From Formosa sp. Hel1_33_131 (GTDB taxonomy: Bacteria > Bacteroidota > Bacteroidia > Flavobacteriales > Flavobacteriaceae): a stretch of 33,142 nucleotides of DNA. Shown in pieces: positions 1 to 7,762 of the stretch; position 1 is the first letter of the stretch; every line of letters starts with the position of its first letter. Both the position numbers and the translations under genes were made by a program. Below the pieces are notes generated by a model. The model was not told the DNA's origin. It did no database searches and was given only the letters and a program-made list of their open reading frames with translations. The DNA lies in contig CATEFX010000038.1 in assembly GCA_949499105.1 (NCBI GenBank), positions 1 to 33,142 of the forward strand. Reading direction: 5' to 3'.

Positions 1-1
1 A

Positions 2-1189
2 AGTGTAGACATTCCTTTAGAAAACTTTTTAAATGATACGTCTGGAATCACTCAACTATTATTTGATACCACGGGTAACAATGCAATTGTGTATATAGAT
101 AATCTTTATTTTCACAAGGAACCTTCAGGAACAGCACCACTTATCTTTGATGATTTTGAAGGGAATGGTAACATTGACTCTTGGTTTGGTGACGACTGTG
201 GAATGGATAACGAATTTTCAAATCCTTATTCAGAAGGTATAAATACATCAAGTACTGTATTAGAATATAATGATACCGGAGGTGCCTATTCAAATGTACG
301 ATTTGACACAGATTCTGCTTTTGACATAGCAACTAACAGTACCTTTAGTCTAAAAATTTATGTACCTTCTTCAGGGATTACTGGCAGTCAGCCAAATCAA
401 ATATCAATGAAGTTGCAAGATGGGACTGCAGGAGAACCATGGACCACTCAAACGGAAATTATTAAGCCGCTAATTACAGATGCTTGGCAGATAGTAACCT
501 TTGATTTTGTGAATGACACTTTTGTTAACTGGGCTGGAATTGCTGAAACGCCTTCACAAAGAACGGATTTAAACAGAGTGGTTATTCAGTTAAACTCAGA
601 AGGGAACAGCGATGCTGTAATCGCTTATTTAGATGATGTTTCTTACGGATCTGTATCAACCGATACGGCACCGTTTGCAACCGATGATTTTGAAGGAGCT
701 GGAACGATCACGACATGGTTTGGAGACGATTGTGGGATGGATAATGAATTTTCAAATCCTTATTCTGAAGGGATTAATACTTCAAGTACAGTATTAGAAT
801 ATGCAGATACTGGAGGAGCATATTCAAATGTACGATTTGATGTTGAACCTAATTTTGATTTAACCGCTAAAAGTAAATACACTTTAAAGCTCTACGTGCC
901 TTCTTCAAGCATCACAGGAAGTCAAACAAATCAAATATCATTGAAGTTGCAAGACGGAACTGCTGGAGAACCTTGGACCACTCAAACTGAGATCATCAAA
1001 ACGATTGTTTTAGATCAGTGGCAAATAATCACTTTTGACTTTGCAAATGACACTTTTGTTAACTGGGCTGGAATTACGGACGCACCTGTTGATAGAACGG
1101 ATTTAAACAGAGTGGTGATTCAATTAAATTCAGAGGGTAACAGCGATAATGTCACTGGATATATCGACGATTTCAACTATCACAATTAA
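2..1189 (+). CDS. C-terminal part of a secreted glycan-binding protein with tandem CBM-like domains (5' end outside window)
   Basis: The reading frame is open from the left edge, so the true start lies outside; the GTG at 89 is only an internal codon. The first ~40 residues finish one beta-sandwich domain (ending YIDNLYFHKE). Two near-identical ~170-residue modules follow, each opening with DDFEG, carrying a WFGDDCGMDNEFSNPYSEG block and ending with a Y-(L/I)-DD motif. Such aromatic-rich galactose-binding-fold modules are typical of carbohydrate-binding domains in flavobacterial PUL proteins. No catalytic motif is visible in the part seen. It is followed 17 bases later by the PKD lipoprotein gene and then by beta-glucanases, so binding of laminarin or a similar beta-glucan at the cell surface is the likely role (inferred from context). 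It could instead be the binding tail of an enzyme whose catalytic part is off the left edge. Confidence 0.75.
   Translation, partial: SVDIPLENFLNDTSGITQLLFDTTGNNAIVYIDNLYFHKEPSGTAPLIFDDFEGNGNIDSWFGDDCGMDNEFSNPYSEGINTSSTVLEYNDTGGAYSNVRFDTDSAFDIATNSTFSLKIYVPSSGITGSQPNQISMKLQDGTAGEPWTTQTEIIKPLITDAWQIVTFDFVNDTFVNWAGIAETPSQRTDLNRVVIQLNSEGNSDAVIAYLDDVSYGSVSTDTAPFATDDFEGAGTITTWFGDDCGMDNEFSNPYSEGINTSSTVLEYADTGGAYSNVRFDVEPNFDLTAKSKYTLKLYVPSSSITGSQTNQISLKLQDGTAGEPWTTQTEIIKTIVLDQWQIITFDFANDTFVNWAGITDAPVDRTDLNRVVIQLNSEGNSDNVTGYIDDFNYHN
149..1184 (+). repeat. Two tandem ~534-bp coding repeats (CBM-like module duplication)
   Basis: Copy 1 runs from about 149 to 650 and copy 2 from about 683 to 1184. The offset is 534 bases (178 codons), so frame is kept. 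The protein copies are mostly identical while many third positions differ, which points to an in-frame duplication held by selection or gene conversion. Confidence 0.85.
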
Positions 1190-1206
1190 AATTTTAAAAT
1201 AATATT

Positions 1207-2157
1207 ATGAAACAAATAAAATATATTGTCAGTTTATGTCTCACCATAGCACTTTTTACAAGTTGCGAGGATGACAACAATGAGTTTGGGGCTATTACGA
1301 CTCCAACAAATGTACAAGTATCTGCAGAGATTGTAGGTCAAGATGCAGACAACCCTAACGGGGATGGTGATGGTTTTGTGACTTTTACAGTCACCGCTGA
1401 AAATGGAATTACGTATCAATTTAATTTTGGAGATGGCAACTCAGAGGTGGCAGCTTCTGGAGTTGTAACGCATCGATATTCTAAAACGGGTGTGAATGAT
1501 TACACTGTAATTATTAATGCTGTTGGAACTGGAGGCGTGTTGTCTAGCACTTCTGTAGACGTTCGTGTATTTAGTTCTTTCGAAGATTTGGAAGCACTAA
1601 GTTTTTTAGCTGGAGCTAATGAAGGCGATACGAAAACTTGGGTATGGGCTTCGGACATTCCTTTGCATATTGGACTTGGACCGGTTACGGATGACTACGG
1701 CGGAGGTGAATTTGCATGGCCAAATTGGTGGAATACGATTGAAGCTAACGATCCAGAAAAATCGTGTATGTATACTAATGAATTTGTATTTACGAATACT
1801 GAAAATGGTTTAACATTTGAACAAACAGCTGGACCTGCTTTTGTGCCAGGAGCCTATGCCTCAATTATAGGCGTCGGGGGCGATGCTTGCCACGACGAAA
1901 CAGTTGCAACAACTATGTTTGGAGTTAAAAATGTAGCATTCTCACCATCTTCTTCTAAAGCCGCAGTTGAGGGTTCTTATGACGATGTCCCTTACAGAAT
2001 GACCAGTTTTCAGTTATCCGATGGCGGATTTATGGGCTGGTACATTGGCGAAACAGTCTATGATATCATTTCAATTAGCGCTACAGAACTACATGTGAGA
2101 TCTATCCAAGAAGGTGGAGGATTTGCATGGTATGCTAAATACAAGGTTGCAAATTAA
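1207..2157 (+). CDS. PKD-domain surface lipoprotein, probable surface glycan-binding protein
   Basis: 316 aa. A lipoprotein signal ends in FTSC (Cys20) and is followed by an acidic stretch (EDDNNE), resembling the Bacteroidota lipoprotein export signal for surface display. Residues ~36-122 form a PKD/Ig-like domain (FNFGDGNSE...HRYSKTG). Residues ~145-313 form a domain with HIGLGP, SCMYTNEFVF and a terminal AWYAKY motif, a type met in flavobacterial SusE/SusF-like and SGBP proteins. No catalytic residues are recognised. It lies between the CBM-repeat protein and the GH16/GH3 genes and ends at a strong terminator. The role is inferred to be capture of glucan at the outer surface for the SusCD transporter encoded to the left. 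The C-terminal domain is nearly identical to one in the large protein at the right edge of the window. Confidence 0.75.
   Translation: MKQIKYIVSLCLTIALFTSCEDDNNEFGAITTPTNVQVSAEIVGQDADNPNGDGDGFVTFTVTAENGITYQFNFGDGNSEVAASGVVTHRYSKTGVNDYTVIINAVGTGGVLSSTSVDVRVFSSFEDLEALSFLAGANEGDTKTWVWASDIPLHIGLGPVTDDYGGGEFAWPNWWNTIEANDPEKSCMYTNEFVFTNTENGLTFEQTAGPAFVPGAYASIIGVGGDACHDETVATTMFGVKNVAFSPSSSKAAVEGSYDDVPYRMTSFQLSDGGFMGWYIGETVYDIISISATELHVRSIQEGGGFAWYAKYKVAN
1639..2145 (+). repeat. Copy 1 of a ~510-bp coding repeat shared with 32042-32554 (inverted)
   Basis: This segment encodes residues ~145-313 of the PKD lipoprotein. The reverse complement of 32042-32554 encodes the same domain, with most bases conserved and one stretch of about 50 identical bases (about 2055-2105). 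Most differences are synonymous. The similarity stops outside the domain. Confidence 0.85.
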
Positions 2158-2180
2158 TTAAATTAGTAAATTAAAAAATA

Positions 2181-2208
2181 AGAGGCGAAATTTCGCCTCT
2201 TTTTTTTT
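2181..2208 (+). terminator. Rho-independent terminator between binding-protein and enzyme genes of the PUL
   Basis: A perfect palindrome (AGAGGCGAAA/TTTCGCCTCT, 2181-2200) is followed by a run of T residues. It lies 24 bases after the lipoprotein stop and 20 bases before the GH16 start, inside an otherwise co-directional cluster. It may act as a partial terminator that lowers enzyme expression relative to the binding proteins. Confidence 0.85.
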
Positions 2209-2227
2209 AATTCTTAAATTTGAATTC

Positions 2228-3340
2228 ATGAAACACTCAACTATTTTAACTCTTTTTTTTACGCTTCTAGTAGGATTCTCTCTTGCTGGCTGCTCTTCTA
2301 GCGATGACGGTTCTTCAGGCGAAGGGAACGGCGACGACGGAAATGAACAAGGGATCGTTCCCACGAATATTGTGGCCACAATTGACATCCAAGGACAAGA
2401 TGCTGACAATCCTCAAGGCGATGGTTCGGGTATTTTTAGTGGTACGGTCACAGCAACCGATGCGGTTAATTATGGATTTAAAGTTGGCAGTGGAACAGAA
2501 ACTAAAAACACAACAGGTGTTTTTTCTTACACCGTTAACTCCTCAGGAACCAACCAATTGGCGGTTACTTTTTATGCCTATTCAATAGATGATGAAAAAA
2601 TAAGTACCAGTAAAACACTGACTGTTTTTGTAGAAGGCGGCACGACGGGAGGTTCTGGAAATAACGACACGCTTGTGTGGTCCGATGAATTTGACGGAAA
2701 CGGCAGCATTAATACCAGCGATTGGAATTATGAACTTGGCGCTGGAGGCTGGGGGAATCAAGAAGTCCAAAAATACACCAGCAACTCTCAAAATGTATTT
2801 ATTGAAAACGGAATTTTAAACATAAAAGCCATTAAAGAAACAGACGGCACCTATACCTCGGGTCGTATTACAACTCAAAATAAAGTAGATTTTAAATATG
2901 GCCGTATTGATATACGTGCAAAACTTCCTTCTGTTGCCGGAACGTGGCCTGCACTCTGGATGCTTGGTGCAAATTTTGGATCTTTAGGCTGGCCCTATTG
3001 TGGCGAAATTGACATTATGGAGCAATTCGAAGATAAGACGTATATCCAATCAACTTGTCATTGGAATAACAATAATTCTACCGCTAGTTATGGACTTCCT
3101 ATAGATTTAGCGACCCCTACAGAATTTCATGTGTATTCGTTAGAATGGAATGCTAGCAGCATCAAAGCATTATTAGACGGAGTACAATTTTACTCACTAT
3201 CAACAAGTAGTGCGATGCCTTTTGATGCGAACTTTTTCTTTATATTTAATCTTGCCATGGGTGGGTCCAATGGTGGCACGATAGATCCTAATTTTACTTC
3301 GGACAGTATGGAAGTTGATTATGTGAGAGTTTACCAATAA
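2228..3340 (+). CDS. GH16 endo-beta-glucanase lipoprotein (laminarinase-type)
   Basis: 370 aa. The lipobox is LAGC (Cys22), followed by a Ser/Asp/Gly-rich acidic linker consistent with surface exposure. Residues ~47-136 form an Ig/PKD-like domain related to the one in the preceding lipoprotein (both have GQDADNP and QGDG/NGDG). Residues ~148-370 are the GH16 catalytic domain, with GEIDIMEQF at 259-267: Glu260 nucleophile, Asp262 and Glu265 acid/base. WPALWMLG and the C-terminal VDYVRVYQ are typical of bacterial laminarinases and lichenases. The reaction is endo-hydrolysis of beta-1,3 (or mixed 1,3/1,4) glucan. The ATG lies 1 gene-length spacer (20 bases) after a terminator, and the stop is one base before the GH3 start. 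The exact substrate cannot be fixed from sequence; laminarin is most likely given the GH3 and second GH16. Confidence 0.9.
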   Translation: MKHSTILTLFFTLLVGFSLAGCSSSDDGSSGEGNGDDGNEQGIVPTNIVATIDIQGQDADNPQGDGSGIFSGTVTATDAVNYGFKVGSGTETKNTTGVFSYTVNSSGTNQLAVTFYAYSIDDEKISTSKTLTVFVEGGTTGGSGNNDTLVWSDEFDGNGSINTSDWNYELGAGGWGNQEVQKYTSNSQNVFIENGILNIKAIKETDGTYTSGRITTQNKVDFKYGRIDIRAKLPSVAGTWPALWMLGANFGSLGWPYCGEIDIMEQFEDKTYIQSTCHWNNNNSTASYGLPIDLATPTEFHVYSLEWNASSIKALLDGVQFYSLSTSSAMPFDANFFFIFNLAMGGSNGGTIDPNFTSDSMEVDYVRVYQ

Positions 3341-3341
3341 A

Positions 3342-5639
3342 ATGAAAAAAATAAATTTAATAGTAGTAGCGTTTTGCGTTTTAGGATTTATTTCCTGCCA
3401 AAATTCTAATACAAATAACCCCGAAACCAGTTCACCATCAGTATCCTCTGTTTTAGAGGTTGAACAAAAAGTTACGGCTCTGTTGAAGCAAATGACCCTT
3501 GAAGAAAAAATAGGTCAGATGAACCAATACAATGGCTTTTGGGACCTTACCGGCCCAGCACCAAGTACAGGCGCTGCTGCAAAAAAACACGAACACCTCC
3601 GCAAAGGCTATGTGGGGTCGATGCTCAATGTAAGAGGCGTGGAAAATGTTCGAAAAGTTCAAAAGATCGCCGTCGAAGAAACGCGCTTAGGCATCCCCCT
3701 AATTATAGGGTTTGATGTCATTCATGGCTATGAAACGATCAGTCCAATTCCTTTAGCAGAATCAGCGAGTTGGGATTTAAAAGCTATAAAAAAATCAGCA
3801 CAAGTCGCAGCAGAAGAAGCGGCGGCGGCTGGAATCAATTGGACCTTTGCGCCCATGGTCGACATTTCTCGTGACGCTCGATGGGGGCGTGTCATGGAAG
3901 GTGCTGGCGAAGATCCTTATTTGGGATCTAAAATTGCATTTGCAAGAGTTCAAGGTTTTCAAGGGTCTGATTTATCTCAACATACGACCATTGCTGCCTG
4001 TGCCAAGCATTTTGTAGGCTATGGATTTGCCGAGTCAGGAAGAGAATACAACACAGTTGATGTAGGAACCTCAACCTTAAACAATATTATATTCCCACCA
4101 TTCCAAGCCACTATTGATGCTGGTGTAAGAACTTTTATGAATTCGTTTAATGAATTGAATGGGATTCCTGCAACTGGAAATGAATACTTACAAAGAGATC
4201 TTCTTAAAGATCAATGGGGATTTGATGGATTTATAGTCACCGATTGGGGCTCTATTGAAGAAATGATCTCTCATGGACATGCGAAAGACGGCAAACATGC
4301 CGCAGAAATCGCCGCCAAAGCAGGCTCAGACATGGATATGGAATCGTATCTGTATGTGACCGAATTGGCTAATTTAGTTCGTGAAGGGAACGTTAAAGAA
4401 GCGTATATTGATGCTGCAGCAAGACGTATCTTGCGTGTTAAATTTGAATTAGGCCTTTTTGAGGACCCTTACAAATATTGTAATTTGCAACGCGAAAAAG
4501 AAGTGATTGGACAACAAGCGTTTCATGATGCGGCTTTAGACATGGCAAAAAAGTCAATTGTACTTTTAAAAAATGATAATCAATTATTACCACTTAAAAA
4601 ACAAGGCCAAAAAATCGCATTAATTGGAGCTCTAGCGTCCGACAAAACAAGTCCTTTAGGCAATTGGAGGATTGCTGCGAAAGACAGCACAGCAGTCTCT
4701 GTTTTAGAGGGAATGCAAGCCTATAAAGACAATCAATTAACCTATGCCAAAGGAGCCGATGTAAGTTTGGGTAAAACTAAATTTACAGCCGAACTAAACA
4801 TAAACACGACCAATAGGAGTGAGTTTCCGCAAGCTATTGCTGTGGCCAAAACCGCAGATGTGGTCGTGATGGTATTGGGTGAAGTTGGATATCAAAGTGG
4901 AGAGGCTAGAAGTCGTACAGAATTAGGATTACCAGGCGTTCAGCAAGAACTTCTTGAAGCTATCTACAAGGTTAATAAAAACATTGTTTTAGTCTTAAAC
5001 AACGGAAGACCACTCGTATTAAACTGGCATCAGGAACACCTACCCGCCATTGTAGAAGCGTGGCAGCTAGGGACTCAAAGTGGAAATGCCATTGCGCAAG
5101 TTCTTTATGGTGATTATAATCCAAGTGGAAAATTGCCAATGAGTTTTCCAAGAGCCGTTGGTCAAGTACCGATTTATTATAATTATAAAAATACTGGTCG
5201 TCCTTCGATTCCAGCATCAAATACTGTGTTTTGGTCCCATTTTCAAGACGTGCAAAACACCCCTTTATATCCGTTTGGATATGGTCTAAGCTATACAACA
5301 TTTGAATACACTGCGCTTAAAGCAAAAGTGGTTTCCAATCATGAAATTAAAGTTTCGGTGATTCTCAAAAACTCAGGTAAAATTTCAGGTAAAGAAGTGG
5401 TACAACTCTACATTAAAGACCATTATGCGAGTGTGACGCGTCCAGTCAGAGAATTAAAAGGTTTTGAGTTGGTCCGTCTTGAACCGAATCAAAGTCAAAA
5501 AATAGCATTCACACTTACGGAAAAAGAACTCGGGTTCTATGACAATGAAGGTGATTTCATAGTTGAACTAGGGGACTTCTCAATATTTATTGGCAGCGAT
5601 TCTAACGCAAAACTTCACACTAAAATTACTTTAAAATGA
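3342..5639 (+). CDS. GH3 beta-glucosidase lipoprotein
   Basis: 765 aa, the usual full length for the BglX-like GH3 group. The lipobox ISC (Cys19) is followed by QNSNTNN, which lacks the acidic export signal, so a periplasm-facing location is inferred. The (alpha/beta)8 domain spans ~40-380 with the nucleophile Asp301 in GFIVTDWGS and the substrate-binding KHF (222-224). The alpha/beta sandwich spans ~400-610 with Glu521 in SGEARSR as candidate acid/base. A FnIII-like C-terminal domain covers ~655-760. It releases glucose from the non-reducing end of beta-gluco-oligosaccharides produced by the GH16 enzymes. It starts one base after the first GH16 and overlaps the next GH16 by four bases (ATGA), so translation is coupled and the three genes form one operon. 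Confidence 0.93.
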   Translation: MKKINLIVVAFCVLGFISCQNSNTNNPETSSPSVSSVLEVEQKVTALLKQMTLEEKIGQMNQYNGFWDLTGPAPSTGAAAKKHEHLRKGYVGSMLNVRGVENVRKVQKIAVEETRLGIPLIIGFDVIHGYETISPIPLAESASWDLKAIKKSAQVAAEEAAAAGINWTFAPMVDISRDARWGRVMEGAGEDPYLGSKIAFARVQGFQGSDLSQHTTIAACAKHFVGYGFAESGREYNTVDVGTSTLNNIIFPPFQATIDAGVRTFMNSFNELNGIPATGNEYLQRDLLKDQWGFDGFIVTDWGSIEEMISHGHAKDGKHAAEIAAKAGSDMDMESYLYVTELANLVREGNVKEAYIDAAARRILRVKFELGLFEDPYKYCNLQREKEVIGQQAFHDAALDMAKKSIVLLKNDNQLLPLKKQGQKIALIGALASDKTSPLGNWRIAAKDSTAVSVLEGMQAYKDNQLTYAKGADVSLGKTKFTAELNINTTNRSEFPQAIAVAKTADVVVMVLGEVGYQSGEARSRTELGLPGVQQELLEAIYKVNKNIVLVLNNGRPLVLNWHQEHLPAIVEAWQLGTQSGNAIAQVLYGDYNPSGKLPMSFPRAVGQVPIYYNYKNTGRPSIPASNTVFWSHFQDVQNTPLYPFGYGLSYTTFEYTALKAKVVSNHEIKVSVILKNSGKISGKEVVQLYIKDHYASVTRPVRELKGFELVRLEPNQSQKIAFTLTEKELGFYDNEGDFIVELGDFSIFIGSDSNAKLHTKITLK

Positions 5640-6400
5640 TTGTCAGAATTTTAATACTATTGTTTTTAATCCCAATGGTGGAGATTGACGACTTCTCTAA
5701 ACCGAGACTTTTGTTATCAGAAGATTTTAATACAGAGTCTTTGGATTTAGAAACTTGGAATTATGAGCTTGGAGATGGGTGCCCTAACATCTGTGGCTGG
5801 GGAAATAATGAGCGTCAAGTTTATACTAAAAAAAACATTTCAATTCGTGACCAACAACTGGTCATAACCGCAACCAAAGAAGGAGACAACTATTACTCAG
5901 GACGTATAAGTACAAAAGATAAATTTGAATTTAAATACGGCACCGTTGAAGTTAAGGCGCAGCTTCCACGTGGCAACGGATTATGGCCAGCCATTTGGAT
6001 GTTAGGTCATGATATCGATTCAAACACATGGCCGGCTTGTGGAGAAATTGACATTATGGAGTATGTTGGAAAACAACCTGGAGAAATTCACACCACACTC
6101 CACACCCCAGACAGTTTTGGTAAATCGATAAACACCAAAGTGACCTCTATAGAAGGCATTGAAGCGGGTTTCCATATCTATAAAACGAAATGGGACGCCA
6201 ATCAAATGGAGTTTTATATTGACGACGCCTTAGTTTATACCTTCTCACCAGAAGTTAAAAATGATAAAACCTGGCCTTTTGATAAGCCATTTTATTTGAT
6301 CCTAAATCTTGCTATTGGTGGTAGTTTTGGAGGGCCTGAGGTGGATGACTCCATCTTCCCAAAAGAATTTATAATTGACTACGTTAAAGTTTACCAGTAA
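5636..6400 (+). CDS. GH16 beta-glucanase, second copy
   Basis: 254 aa, essentially only a GH16 domain after a short hydrophobic N-terminus (residues 1-15) that lacks a lipobox Cys; it is probably exported to the periplasm or beyond. The catalytic motif is GEIDIMEYVG (136-145): Glu137 nucleophile, Asp139 and Glu142 acid/base. The EDFNTESLDLETWNYELG start and IIDYVKVYQ end match bacterial laminarinases. Two extra Cys (CPNICGWG, 49-56) may form a disulfide. It differs clearly from the first GH16, so the two probably act at different sites or on different chain lengths: the lipoprotein on long glucan outside, this one on imported oligosaccharides. The start overlaps the GH3 stop. The gene ends one base before the convergent waaA, leaving no room for a terminator between them. 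Confidence 0.9.
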   Translation: MIVRILILLFLIPMVEIDDFSKPRLLLSEDFNTESLDLETWNYELGDGCPNICGWGNNERQVYTKKNISIRDQQLVITATKEGDNYYSGRISTKDKFEFKYGTVEVKAQLPRGNGLWPAIWMLGHDIDSNTWPACGEIDIMEYVGKQPGEIHTTLHTPDSFGKSINTKVTSIEGIEAGFHIYKTKWDANQMEFYIDDALVYTFSPEVKNDKTWPFDKPFYLILNLAIGGSFGGPEVDDSIFPKEFIIDYVKVYQ

Positions 6401-6401
6401 A

Positions 6402-7646
6402 TTACGACTTAAATATCGTTTTTACTTTGGCCATGACGAGTTCAGTAGCCCCTTTATTCGTTTCTATATAATCCTTATTTTTTTGCCCTATATCTTTTCT
6501 TTGAGGTGGATTATTAACCAATTCATATAAGATGGAATCTAGCGCATCATTCGTTGCGACACTAAACAAACCGCCTTGGGAGCGCATCGCGATCGCTTCG
6601 GGAAACTTTTTATAGTGTTTACCTATGACAATCGGAATGCCAAATGTAGCCGCTTCAAGCGTGTTGTGAAGTCCACTACTGCCCATGCCGCCCCCGATGT
6701 ATGCAATATCTGCATACTTATAGATTTTAGAGAGGAGGCCAATAGTGTCAATGATAAACACAGATTTGTTATTTAGCACTTCGTTTGAATAATTAGAGTA
6801 GAGAACACTCGGTTTTTGTAACTGTTTTGCCATCGAATTAATCTGATTAACATCGATATTATGAGGCGCAATTATAAACTTCGTGTCTTCTTTACAATGA
6901 TTGATATAATTGATCAGTAACGAATCATCTTCGGGCCATGTGCTTCCAGCCACAATACAAGTTTGATTGTTTTTAAATTCAGCAATAAATTCTAAGGTGT
7001 TATCTGTTTTTAGTTGATTGCCAACACGATCAAAACGCGTATCTCCAGAAACGGTGACGGCATGATAACCGATCGAATTTAACAATGTTTCTGAAGCTGT
7101 ATCCTGTGTAAAGATATGGTCAAACGAAAATAACAACTGCTTCATCCAGCTACCATAAAATTTAAAGTAGGGCTGGGACGGTCTAAACAAAGCCGAAATC
7201 AATATAGCGGTTATCGTTCGACGTTTCAATTCCAATAAATAATTGGGCCAAAGATCGTATTTCACAAACACCACTAATTCTGGGTGTGTGAGGTCTAAAA
7301 AGGACCTTACAGTCGATTTTTGATCTAGTGGAAGGTAGATAACAACATCTGCAATAGGATTGTTTTTTCGGATCTCATAGCCCGAAGGTGAGAAGAAAGT
7401 CATTACAAATTTGTGGTCTTTATAGTGTTTTTTAAGGGCTTGAAAGACGGGTAGACCTTGTTCATATTCGCCTAAAGAAGCGCAATGTAGCCAGATTACT
7501 TTATCCGTTTCAAGAACGGCTTGTTTTAAAATCTGAAGACTTTCGTTTCGCCCCAGTTGCCCTTGTTGAATTTTTTTATTCAAACCTGCAAAAGGACGCA
7601 CTAATACAGCTGCGAGTTCAATGATGATGTTATAAAAAAGTCTCAA
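6402..7646 (-). CDS. waaA: 3-deoxy-D-manno-octulosonic acid (Kdo) transferase
   Basis: 414 aa, normal length for WaaA/KdtA. It transfers Kdo from CMP-Kdo to the lipid A precursor at the cytoplasmic face of the inner membrane. An N-terminal hydrophobic anchor is present (residues ~4-20). The conserved HCASLGEYEQGLP (54-66) contains Glu60, which matches the catalytic base of the family. PHNID (261-265) and the nucleotide-binding GGGMGSSGLHNTLEAA segment (318-333) mark the GT-B C-terminal domain. The only usable start in frame before the anchor is TTG at 7646; an in-frame stop lies four codons upstream, so the gene seems to use a TTG start. It is divergent from the DegT aminotransferase gene and convergent with the PUL. 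Confidence 0.93.
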   Translation of the reverse strand: MRLFYNIIIELAAVLVRPFAGLNKKIQQGQLGRNESLQILKQAVLETDKVIWLHCASLGEYEQGLPVFQALKKHYKDHKFVMTFFSPSGYEIRKNNPIADVVIYLPLDQKSTVRSFLDLTHPELVVFVKYDLWPNYLLELKRRTITAILISALFRPSQPYFKFYGSWMKQLLFSFDHIFTQDTASETLLNSIGYHAVTVSGDTRFDRVGNQLKTDNTLEFIAEFKNNQTCIVAGSTWPEDDSLLINYINHCKEDTKFIIAPHNIDVNQINSMAKQLQKPSVLYSNYSNEVLNNKSVFIIDTIGLLSKIYKYADIAYIGGGMGSSGLHNTLEAATFGIPIVIGKHYKKFPEAIAMRSQGGLFSVATNDALDSILYELVNNPPQRKDIGQKNKDYIETNKGATELVMAKVKTIFKS

Positions 7647-7704
7647 TAAGTTTTATTTGTAGCTAAAATACATTCTTTATATTAATTTTAAGACTAAGCA
7701 TTGC

Positions 7705-7720
7705 TAATTTTGTATTTTTG
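7705..7720 (+). promoter_or_regulatory. Two overlapping candidate flavobacterial -7 boxes before the aminotransferase gene
   Basis: TAATTTTG (7705-7712) and TATTTTTG (7713-7720) both fit the TAnnTTTG consensus of flavobacterial sigma-A promoters, 43-58 bases before the ATG at 7763. No well-spaced -33 TTG was found, so support is partial. Confidence 0.45.
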
Positions 7721-7762
7721 TTTTTCGCAATTGTTATTGCTAGTAACTTGTAATTTTAAGAC

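Noticed and set aside
2215-2222. TAAATTTG matching the -7 consensus upstream of the first GH16 gene
   Set aside because: It sits six bases before the ATG and the expected -33 element would fall inside the terminator; not listed as a promoter.
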